Origin: UBA1413 sp964472165
GTDB taxonomy: Bacteria > Bacteroidota > Bacteroidia > Bacteroidales > Prolixibacteraceae
Assembly: GCA_964472165.1 (NCBI GenBank)
Contig: CAYYJE010000149.1
Coordinates: forward strand, 1-5,898
Direction: 5' to 3'
DNA length: 5,898 nucleotides
Each line of letters begins with the position of its first letter. The stretch's first letter is position 1. A program made the translations under genes and the position numbers. Positions 1-5,898 of the stretch are shown here, in pieces. A model generated the notes under the pieces. It was not told where the DNA came from and ran no database searches. It saw only the letters and a list, made by a program, of their open reading frames with translations.

Positions 1-2
1 TC

Positions 3-1745
3 GACGGGGTGATCAACATCATCCTGAAGAAAGAGGCGCGGTTCGGACTGAGCGGGAATACCAGCCTTAGCACCAAGCCGTTCAACAAACCCACCAATGC
101 AGTGACCGGAAGCCTCGACTACGCCCTCGGAAAGATCACCTTTTATGTGACGGGATTTGCCGTAAACCAGCAGCTGACCATCGGCTCCCTGACCGACAGC
201 CGGTTTACGGCGATCGACTCCCTGAGCAGCACCGTGGGAAAAGGAGGGATTGATGTGTCCATGGCATCCATCAACGGCGGATTCGATTATTACCTGAACG
301 ACAGGAACAACCTGAGCTTCAACCTTAACCTTCAGCCCATCAGGCAGAAAATTGACCTGCTGAGCGAAACGTTGTTGTCCAGGAGCGGCAGTCTGCACAA
401 TACCATGACATCCGACATCGGCAACAACCTCCGCAGCGGTGAAAATTCACTCTCCCTCTTTTACCAGCTGAAGTTTGACAAGCCGGTTCAGGAGTTCACG
501 GCAGAAGCCAATGTATACCGCTTCCAATCCGACCAGGAAAGCGATTTTACCAACACCCGGTATTTCTTTTTCTACGATTCCATCGTCAACAATTACAGCC
601 GCCTTGAAAATGACCAGAACAACCGGTTTTACTTCTCCGAAAAACTCAACTACGTCCATCCGCTCGGGATGAATGCCAAAATTGAAGCAGGGTACCAGCT
701 CTATTACCAGCAGCTTAATTACGATTTCTCCACCAACAATCCACCCTCGGGCAACCTGTTTGACTATTCCGAGATGCGCCATTCGGTCTACGGAGGATTC
801 ACCGTCAACCTGAAAAAATTGGGTTTCCAAACCATTCTGAGGATTGAAAACAGCCATATCAGGGCCGATTCGGTTACCGCTCCGAAGTACTCCTGTATTT
901 TGCCTTCCATGAACCTGCAGTACAAATTTTCATCGGCCCACAACCTGAAACTCACCTATAACCGCAGGATCAACCGGCCGGGGATCTACGACATGAACCC
1001 CTACTTCAAGATAGGCCAGAATTATGACATCACCCAGGGGAACCCCGACCTGAAACCCGACTACCGCGACCGCCTGCAGATGACCTACACCTGGAATTTC
1101 AGCAGCAACTATTTCTCCCCGTTCGTATACCATGAATTTTATACCGACAGGGTCGGGCGGCAAATCCGGGTGACCCTGTCGCCGGTCACCAACACACTGA
1201 CCACCCTCACCAAGCCCTATAACCTGATCGACGGGTATGAGACCGGCGCGGGCGTCAATGCCATGCTCTGGTTTTTTAACATCAGCGCCCGGGTGTACAA
1301 AGGTCACTTCAATGAATTCCGGAGTCCGTCCGTTTTAATACCGGCGGTAGATTACTATTCTTCCAGCATCACCAGTTACGCCTTTAAGACACTGGACAAG
1401 AAAAAGACCCTGACTGTAGTTGCCTTTTTGAGTTATACCGGGGTCAACATGAACGCCCAAAGCAAAACCTATACGCTTCCCCTCTATGGCTTTGGCGGCC
1501 AGAAACAGTGGAAGGATCACAATTTCGGCCTCTTCTGGCTGTTGCCCTTCTCCCGCGAAATTGACCTGAACAGGGTGGAAACCGAAACACCGGCTTTTGC
1601 TTCGACGAACATAACCCAATTCGATGCTGCGAATTTCATCCAGTTCTCCTACTCCTATAAGTTCAACAGGGGAAAGAGTGTCAAAAAACTGGGGAGAAAA
1701 GCTGAAATCGAGAGCGACAGCAAAAAGCAGACGATCGGGATGTAA
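3..1745 (+). CDS. Outer-membrane beta-barrel protein, TonB-receptor-like (5' partial)
   Basis: This is the C-terminal 580 residues of an outer-membrane protein. The first complete codon is at base 3 and the frame is open to the left edge, so the GTG at 9 is an internal valine and not a start. The opening residues DGVINIILKK are the typical end of a TonB-receptor plug domain, and everything after them is barrel: alternating aromatic and polar strands with Asn/Asp-rich turns. Residues 319-362 (bases 957-1088) carry the hallmark of the Bacteroidota 'outer membrane beta-barrel' family (OMP_b-brl_3 type): Y-x-R-R-I-N-R-P-G, then N-P-Y, then G-N-P-D-L-K-P-D-Y. The last strand, about NFIQFSYSYKF, is followed by a 26-residue Lys-rich tail. 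Family members are usually 750-950 residues, so a signal peptide, a carboxypeptidase-regulatory-like domain and most of the plug are probably missing. The substrate is unknown: there is no SusD-like partner in view. I am confident of the family but not of TonB-dependent transport. Confidence 0.9.
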   Translation, partial: DGVINIILKKEARFGLSGNTSLSTKPFNKPTNAVTGSLDYALGKITFYVTGFAVNQQLTIGSLTDSRFTAIDSLSSTVGKGGIDVSMASINGGFDYYLNDRNNLSFNLNLQPIRQKIDLLSETLLSRSGSLHNTMTSDIGNNLRSGENSLSLFYQLKFDKPVQEFTAEANVYRFQSDQESDFTNTRYFFFYDSIVNNYSRLENDQNNRFYFSEKLNYVHPLGMNAKIEAGYQLYYQQLNYDFSTNNPPSGNLFDYSEMRHSVYGGFTVNLKKLGFQTILRIENSHIRADSVTAPKYSCILPSMNLQYKFSSAHNLKLTYNRRINRPGIYDMNPYFKIGQNYDITQGNPDLKPDYRDRLQMTYTWNFSSNYFSPFVYHEFYTDRVGRQIRVTLSPVTNTLTTLTKPYNLIDGYETGAGVNAMLWFFNISARVYKGHFNEFRSPSVLIPAVDYYSSSITSYAFKTLDKKKTLTVVAFLSYTGVNMNAQSKTYTLPLYGFGGQKQWKDHNFGLFWLLPFSREIDLNRVETETPAFASTNITQFDAANFIQFSYSYKFNRGKSVKKLGRKAEIESDSKKQTIGM

Positions 1746-1771
1746 GGGCAGACAACTAAACATTTTCTAAG

Positions 1772-1799
1772 GAAATTTGTCTTATTGGGGATAAATTTC
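1772..1799 (+). promoter_or_regulatory. RNA hairpin upstream of the DoxX gene
   Basis: Bases 1772-1783 can pair with 1788-1799 without a bulge: 12 pairs closing the 4-base loop ATTG. The outer seven pairs are an exact inverted repeat (GAAATTT / AAATTTC), and three inner pairs are G-U. It ends 12 bases before the DoxX ATG and lies 26 bases after the stop of the barrel gene. No T-run follows it, so it is not a standard intrinsic terminator. It could be an mRNA-stabilising or 5'-leader element. Because the stem is A/T-rich, chance is possible. Confidence 0.4.
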
Positions 1800-1811
1800 A
1801 AAAGAATAAAC

Positions 1812-2228
1812 ATGAAGAAGATATTCTCAATCTGCTCGAACAACAACGTGAACCAGCTCTGGCTGCTCATCTTCAGGGTGTTGCTTTCCGCTTTTTTCCT
1901 CACCCACGGAATGGGTAAACTCAACATGCTCATGGAGGGTAACGGGGCGCAATTTCCTGATCCGTTCGGAATAGGAAACAACCTCTCCCTTATTCTGGCG
2001 GTGCTGGGAGAAGTGGTGGCCCCTGTACTGATCATCCTGGGTCTGGGTACCCGCCTGGCCGTCATTCCAGCGATTGTCACCATGTTGGTGGCCGTCTTCA
2101 TGGTCCACGGCAGCGACCCCTTCCAGAAAAAAGAGATGGGCCTGCTCTATCTGCTGGGATTCCTCACCATCCTCATTTTGGGTCCAGGCCGCTTCTCCCT
2201 CGACGGCCTCTTCGGCCGAAAGAAGTAA
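1812..2228 (+). CDS. DoxX-family integral membrane protein
   Basis: This is a complete 138-residue inner-membrane protein with about four transmembrane helices, near residues 16-34, 57-77, 82-98 and 109-125. DoxX features visible in order are an Arg in helix 1 (R22), the H-G-x-x-K-L motif at 32-37, F-P-D-P-x-G-x-G at 48-55, E-V in helix 2, G-L-G-T-R at 77-81, H-G near 99, K-E at 107-108, and the C-terminal G-P-G-R-F-S-L-D-G at 124-132. The length is normal for the family. The start is the ATG at 1812: it has A at -3, -6 and -12, and the conserved part fits. An in-frame TTG at 1785 falls inside the upstream hairpin and is less likely. Bacterial DoxX-like proteins are poorly characterised; links to thiol and redox homeostasis or to quinone-linked oxidation have been made for some members. 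The exact role here is unknown. It may be co-transcribed with the barrel gene 66 bases upstream. Confidence 0.9.
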   Translation: MKKIFSICSNNNVNQLWLLIFRVLLSAFFLTHGMGKLNMLMEGNGAQFPDPFGIGNNLSLILAVLGEVVAPVLIILGLGTRLAVIPAIVTMLVAVFMVHGSDPFQKKEMGLLYLLGFLTILILGPGRFSLDGLFGRKK

Positions 2229-2275
2229 ACCCACAGGGACAACCCTTCTACCGGACCCCTTCACCAAAAAATTGC

Positions 2276-2283
2276 TAACTTTG
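2276..2283 (+). promoter_or_regulatory. Likely glgP promoter (-7 box)
   Basis: TAACTTTG is an exact match to the Bacteroidota primary-sigma -7 consensus TAnnTTTG. It lies in the 93-base gap between the DoxX gene and glgP, 38 bases before the glgP ATG, so a transcript starting a few bases downstream would have a leader of about 30 bases. I see no TTG at the expected -33 distance (around 2250-2258, which reads accggaccc), so this is half a promoter by consensus. Position and exact match make it plausible, but an 8-base pattern with two free positions can also arise by chance. Confidence 0.5.
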
Positions 2284-2321
2284 GTGCAGATCACTATTGT
2301 ATTATCCAAATTCTGACCACC

Positions 2322-4868
2322 ATGGCAAAAACCACGAAGGAGTCCGGCACTGCGAAAAAGAGTAACCGCACCGGGGAATCCGTTTCCGTCACCACACATG
2401 AAAATATAGAAAATTCCCTCTGTGATGTGCGCACCGGTATGGATGTCGTTTCCCTGAAGATGGCTATTGAGGAGCATCTCTATTACCATCAGGCGAAAAC
2501 CCCGGAGACTGCCTCCCTCAACGACATGTACCTTGCGGTGTCGTATGCCATACGCGACCGGCTGATCAAACGCGGCCTCCGGACCATCGACACGGTGCTG
2601 AAGAATAAAAAGGTGAGGCTGGTCAGCTACCTCTCCGCCGAATTTCTCATGGGACCCCAGTTGGGTGTGAACCTGATCGACCTGAACATCACAGAAGAGA
2701 TGAAAGAGGCGGTTTCGGCACTGGGTTTTGACCTGGAGAAGGTGATTGCCTGGGAACAGGAACCCGGACTGGGCAACGGAGGCCTGGGCCGCCTGGCCGC
2801 CTGCTATATCGACTCGCTGGCATCCCTGCAAATCCCCGCCCTGGGATATGGGATCCGGTATGAATTCGGCATATTCGACCAGGAGATCCGCGACGGCTGG
2901 CAAACCGAAATCAGCGATTTATGGCTCCACAATGGCAACCCCTGGGAGATTGCCCGTCCCGAAGATGCCGTGGAAGTCGGCTTCGGCGGCCATACCGAAA
3001 CCTATGAAGGTAACCATGGAAATATCCTGCACCGGTGGATTCCGGAATACATGGTGCAAGGCATCCCTTACGACACTCCCGAAATGGGATACAAGGTGCC
3101 CTCCTGCAATTTCCTGCGCCTCTGGAAATCGGAAGCCGTGAAATCATTCGACTTCTCCGCTTTCAATAAAGGGGATTACCTGAACGCCGTCCTGGAAAAG
3201 ATGAAGTCGGAAAACATCAGCAAGGTACTGTACCCCAATGATGAAACCGGCCAGGGCAAGGAACTGCGCCTGAAACAGCAGTACTTCTTCGTCTCCTGCT
3301 CCCTCCGGGACATGATGCGCCTGCACCTGGCCTACGGCGGCAAACCGGAAACCTTCCATACCCGTTGGGCGGTGCAATTGAACGACACCCACCCAGCTCT
3401 CTCGGTGGCTGAACTGATGCGCCTGCTCCTCGATGAATATCACCTGCCATGGGAAACAGCCTGGGATACCTCTTGCCGGACCATGAGCTATACCAACCAC
3501 ACGCTTCTTCCCGAGGCACTGGAAAAATGGTCGCTCCCTCTTTTTGGCAACCTCCTGCCCCGCCACCTGGAAATCATTTATGAAATCAACGTCCGCTTTT
3601 TGAAGGAAGTGGCCATGAAATTCCCCCGCGATGAAGGCAAAATATCCCGGATGTCACTCATCGACGAAACCGGTGAAAAATATGTAAGGATGGCCAACCT
3701 GGCCTGTGCCGGCAGCTACGCCATCAACGGGGTGGCAGCCCTCCATACGGAGCTGCTGAAAGCCAAAGTGCTTCATGACTGGGTGGAGATGTATCCCGGC
3801 AAATTCCACAATGTCACCAACGGGGTGACCCCCCGCCGTTTCCTGTTACTCAGCAATCCCGGATTGGGACAGCTGATCACCAGCGCCATCGGGGACAACT
3901 GGCCTTCATCTCTCGACAAACTCCGTCAGCTGGAACCTTACGCCGGAGATGGCGTTTTCCGGGAAAAATTCAGGGCCATCAAGCAGGAAAATAAACAAAA
4001 ACTGGCCGCCCTCATCGGTGAAAGGACAGGCATTGCCGTCGATCCGGCCTCACTCTTCGACATCATGGTGAAACGGATCCATGAATACAAACGACAGCAC
4101 CTCAACGTGCTGAATATCCTCACCCTCTATCTCAGGCTGAAGAATAATCCAGGCATGGAGATAGTCCCACGCACGTTTATCTTTGGCGGAAAGGCAGCCC
4201 CGGGGTACCACATGGCCAAGCTGATCATCAAGCTGATTAATTCCGTGGGAGAGGTGGTGAATAAAGATCCCGACATCCGGGGACAGCTCAGGGTGGTTTT
4301 CTTCCCCGACTTTAACGTAGCCAACGCCCAGCATATCTATCCGGCAGCCGACCTCTCGGAACAGATCTCCATGGCGGGCAAGGAAGCCAGCGGAACAGGC
4401 AATATGAAATTCGCCATGAACGGCGCCCTCACCATCGGCACCCTCGATGGCGCCAATGTGGAGATCAGGGAAGAAGTGGGTGAAGAGAATTTCTTCCTCT
4501 TCGGACTGAATGCCGCCCAGGTGGAAGAGACCAAGCGAAACGGATACCAGCCGCATTCCCTCTATGAAAACAATGAGGAGCTCCGCGAAGCGATCAACCT
4601 CCTCACTTCGGGATTTTTATCGGGGGGAGACACCGAACTCTTCCGGCCTATTGCCGACAACCTGAAATGGAGTGATCCCTACCTGCTGCTGACCGATTAT
4701 CCGCAATATGTCATAGCCCAGGAGCAGGTTTCAGAGGTGTGGCAGGATAAGGAGACGTGGGACCGCCGCGCCATCCTTAACGTGGCACGCATGGGGAAAT
4801 TTTCCTCAGACCGCTCCATCAGGGATTATTGCGACAATATCTGGAAAGTTAAACCGGTAAAGATCTGA
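2322..4868 (+). CDS. glgP: Glycogen/alpha-glucan phosphorylase (GT35)
   Basis: This is a complete 848-residue cytoplasmic enzyme that removes glucose from the non-reducing ends of glycogen or maltodextrin with phosphate, giving glucose-1-phosphate. The whole chain follows the E. coli and animal phosphorylase family. It contains SYLSAEFLMG (102-111), E-P-G-L-G-N-G-G-L-G-R-L-A-A (147-160), N-D-T-H-P-A-L (354-360), Y-T-N-H-T-L-L-P-E-A-L (390-400), V-K-R-I-H-E-Y-K-R-Q (583-592), N-A-Q-H-I-Y-P-A-A-D-L-S-E-Q-I-S (668-683), and G-T-G-N-M-K-F-A-M-N-G-A-L (691-703), in which K696 is the pyridoxal-phosphate lysine. I see no lost catalytic residue. The first 43 or so residues are a Lys/Ser/Thr-rich extension, making it about 30 residues longer at this end than E. 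coli GlgP. The ATG at 2322 has no Shine-Dalgarno sequence but has A at -3, -6 and -12 to -14, the Bacteroidota pattern. A promoter box lies just upstream. No other glycogen gene is in view, and the preferred substrate (glycogen or maltodextrin) cannot be told from sequence. Confidence 0.97.
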   Translation: MAKTTKESGTAKKSNRTGESVSVTTHENIENSLCDVRTGMDVVSLKMAIEEHLYYHQAKTPETASLNDMYLAVSYAIRDRLIKRGLRTIDTVLKNKKVRLVSYLSAEFLMGPQLGVNLIDLNITEEMKEAVSALGFDLEKVIAWEQEPGLGNGGLGRLAACYIDSLASLQIPALGYGIRYEFGIFDQEIRDGWQTEISDLWLHNGNPWEIARPEDAVEVGFGGHTETYEGNHGNILHRWIPEYMVQGIPYDTPEMGYKVPSCNFLRLWKSEAVKSFDFSAFNKGDYLNAVLEKMKSENISKVLYPNDETGQGKELRLKQQYFFVSCSLRDMMRLHLAYGGKPETFHTRWAVQLNDTHPALSVAELMRLLLDEYHLPWETAWDTSCRTMSYTNHTLLPEALEKWSLPLFGNLLPRHLEIIYEINVRFLKEVAMKFPRDEGKISRMSLIDETGEKYVRMANLACAGSYAINGVAALHTELLKAKVLHDWVEMYPGKFHNVTNGVTPRRFLLLSNPGLGQLITSAIGDNWPSSLDKLRQLEPYAGDGVFREKFRAIKQENKQKLAALIGERTGIAVDPASLFDIMVKRIHEYKRQHLNVLNILTLYLRLKNNPGMEIVPRTFIFGGKAAPGYHMAKLIIKLINSVGEVVNKDPDIRGQLRVVFFPDFNVANAQHIYPAADLSEQISMAGKEASGTGNMKFAMNGALTIGTLDGANVEIREEVGEENFFLFGLNAAQVEETKRNGYQPHSLYENNEELREAINLLTSGFLSGGDTELFRPIADNLKWSDPYLLLTDYPQYVIAQEQVSEVWQDKETWDRRAILNVARMGKFSSDRSIRDYCDNIWKVKPVKI

Positions 4869-4872
4869 TTTT

Positions 4873-5898
4873 TTATACGTTGAACCGGATATGGATGATA
4901 TCGCCGTCGTCCACGATATAGGTTTTCCCTTCGACGAAGAATTTTCCCTTTTCCTTGCAGGCGTGTTCCGACCCCAGGGTGATGAAGTCGTTGTATTTCA
5001 TCACTTCGGCCCTGATAAAGCCGCGTTCCAGATCGCTGTGGATCACCCCGGCAGCCTGGGGAGCCGTCATCCCCTTGCGGATGGTCCAGGCCTTGATCTC
5101 CTTTGGACCTACGGTAAAGAAGGAACAAAGGTTAAGCAGGGAATAGGCCGAACGTACAAGTCTGTCCACCCCCGGCTCTGTCAGTCCGGCATCGTGGAGA
5201 AATTCCATCCGGTCCTCTTCGCTTTCCAGATCGGCAATCTCGGCTTCCAGTTTGGCAGCAATGATGAGCCCTTCGGCATGTTGTCCCTTCAGAAACTCCA
5301 TTACTTTTTCGGTATAGCCATTTCCGGTTACGGCAGAGGCATCGTCGACATTGCAGACATACAACACCGGCTTGATTGTCAGCAGGGAGAGGTCCTGAAT
5401 CTGTCTTTTCTCATTCTCATCGAGGTCGAGGTCCCTGATATTGCAGAAGTTTTCAAGGTGCTGTCTGACCTTCAGAAGGGCTTCCATGGTGGCCTTTGAA
5501 TCTTTGACTCCCGCCTTGACCATTTTCTCGGTGCGCTGGATTTTTTTCTCCACCGAAGCCATATCCCTCACCTGCAGTTCGAAGTCGAGGGTTTCCAGGT
5601 CCCTGAGGGGATCGACACTTCCGTCGATGTGCATCAGGTTCTCATCGTCGAAGCAGCGGAGCACGTGGATCAGGGCATCGGTATCGCGAATGTCGGCCAG
5701 GAAGCTGTTGCCCATCCCCTCCCCTTCACTCGACCCTTTGGCCAGTCCGGGAATGTCGACGATTTCGACGACAGCCGGGACCAGTTTTTCCGTAGTCTGG
5801 AATTTTTCCAGGACAGCCAGTCGCGGGTCAGGGACCCTGATCATTCCGAGGTTCGACTTGTTGGAGGTAAAGGCAAAACGGGAAGTTTCCGCCTTCAC
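4873..5898 (-). CDS. ychF: YchF/OLA1-type ribosome-binding ATPase (5' partial, divergent)
   Basis: These are the last 341 residues of an Obg-family P-loop ATPase that in other bacteria binds ribosomes and affects translation and the oxidative-stress response. The gene runs off the right edge. The first codon here aligns without a gap to residue 25 of E. coli YchF, so about 24 residues including the P-loop are missing, giving a normal total near 365. The GTG at 5898 is an internal valine. Visible in this fragment are VPDPRL (22-27), G3 VDIPGL followed by KGSSEGEGMGN (47-64), HVLRCF (78-83), a His matching E. coli H114 at 90, a helical middle domain (about 105-160), G4 NVDD at 183-186, and a C-terminal TGS-like domain (about 256-341) with TAPQAAGVIHSDLERGFIRAE. 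Three positions depart from the usual family: the switch I segment NFPFCTIEPN reads RFAFTSNKSN, the redox cysteine is Thr, and G4 has Asp where YchF normally has Glu. It is convergent with glgP, with 4 bases between stop codons. The family is certain; canonical function is less so. Confidence 0.93.
   Translation of the reverse strand: MKAETSRFAFTSNKSNLGMIRVPDPRLAVLEKFQTTEKLVPAVVEIVDIPGLAKGSSEGEGMGNSFLADIRDTDALIHVLRCFDDENLMHIDGSVDPLRDLETLDFELQVRDMASVEKKIQRTEKMVKAGVKDSKATMEALLKVRQHLENFCNIRDLDLDENEKRQIQDLSLLTIKPVLYVCNVDDASAVTGNGYTEKVMEFLKGQHAEGLIIAAKLEAEIADLESEEDRMEFLHDAGLTEPGVDRLVRSAYSLLNLCSFFTVGPKEIKAWTIRKGMTAPQAAGVIHSDLERGFIRAEVMKYNDFITLGSEHACKEKGKFFVEGKTYIVDDGDIIHIRFNV

Noticed and set aside
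1772..1779. GAAATTTG as a -7 promoter box for the DoxX gene
   Set aside because: It misses the first T of TAnnTTTG, has no TTG at -33 spacing, and is more simply explained as the left arm of the hairpin.
1785..1811. In-frame TTG start adding nine residues to the DoxX protein
   Set aside because: The TTG is in the hairpin loop, the added residues MGINFKRIN are not part of the family pattern, and the ATG at 1812 has the A-rich context expected in this phylum.
2204..2218. G/C hairpin CGGCC-TCTTC-GGCCG at the 3' end of the DoxX gene, considered as a terminator
   Set aside because: It lies inside the last codons, has only five pairs, and is followed by AAAGAAG rather than a T-run. The repeat is explained by coding for the Asp-Gly-Leu-Phe-Gly-Arg end.
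2235..2246. AGGG-ACAA-CCCT mini-hairpin after the DoxX gene as a terminator
   Set aside because: Four pairs with no following T-run is too weak to support a call.
1827..2903. Long open minus-strand frame (358 codons) opposite the DoxX gene and the start of glgP
   Set aside because: It is antisense to two clearly recognised genes and crosses the gap with the glgP promoter box. Its translation shows no recognisable domain and has the Gly/Val/His/Gln-rich look of reverse-complement coding sequence.
4891..5499. Open plus-strand frame (202 codons) opposite ychF
   Set aside because: It is a mirror of the well-conserved ychF coding strand with no family match that I recognise. Other antisense frames at 447-857, 930-1307, 1335-1763, 3144-3566 and 4050-4556 fail for the same reason.
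1..5898. A mobile element, defence locus or new multi-gene system
   Set aside because: All four genes belong to recognised families. No integrase, transposase, repeat array, tRNA junction, composition shift or unexplained conserved gene is visible, so nothing supports a new system in this window.

Overview
The window looks like an ordinary chromosomal segment of a member of the Bacteroidota, probably the class Bacteroidia. Four things point there. The first gene encodes an outer-membrane barrel of the type that is abundant in this phylum. The DoxX and YchF proteins resemble Bacteroidota versions as I remember them. Neither internal gene start has a Shine-Dalgarno sequence, but both have A at -3, -6 and -12. 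A TAnnTTTG box, the phylum's -7 promoter element, lies 38 bases upstream of glgP. Base composition looks uniform at roughly half G+C by eye, with no sign of a transferred island. The genus cannot be named from this.

Layout from left to right. (1) The 3' two-thirds or so of a plus-strand gene for a TonB-receptor-like outer-membrane beta-barrel protein; its signal peptide, N-terminal domain and most of its plug lie before the window. (2) A 66-base gap holding a 28-base RNA hairpin. (3) A complete plus-strand gene for a small four-helix DoxX-family membrane protein. (4) A 93-base gap with a likely glgP promoter box. (5) A complete plus-strand glgP, an 848-residue glycogen/alpha-glucan phosphorylase with all the key catalytic motifs I checked. 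(6) Only 4 bases later, the stop codon of a convergent minus-strand ychF, an Obg-like ribosome-associated ATPase whose first 24 or so residues, including the P-loop, lie beyond the right edge. No stretch longer than 100 bases lacks a gene. I see no tRNA, rRNA, CRISPR array, insertion sequence, attachment site or origin.

The genes do not form an obvious pathway. The barrel gene and the DoxX gene could be co-transcribed. glgP seems to have its own promoter and has no other glycogen gene beside it here. ychF is a housekeeping gene on the other strand.

I found no convincing new system. The points most worth a second look are the unusual YchF (switch I rewritten, the redox cysteine absent, and an NVDD rather than NxxE nucleotide-specificity motif), the hairpin ahead of the DoxX start, and the convergent glgP/ychF 3' ends with no terminator between them.
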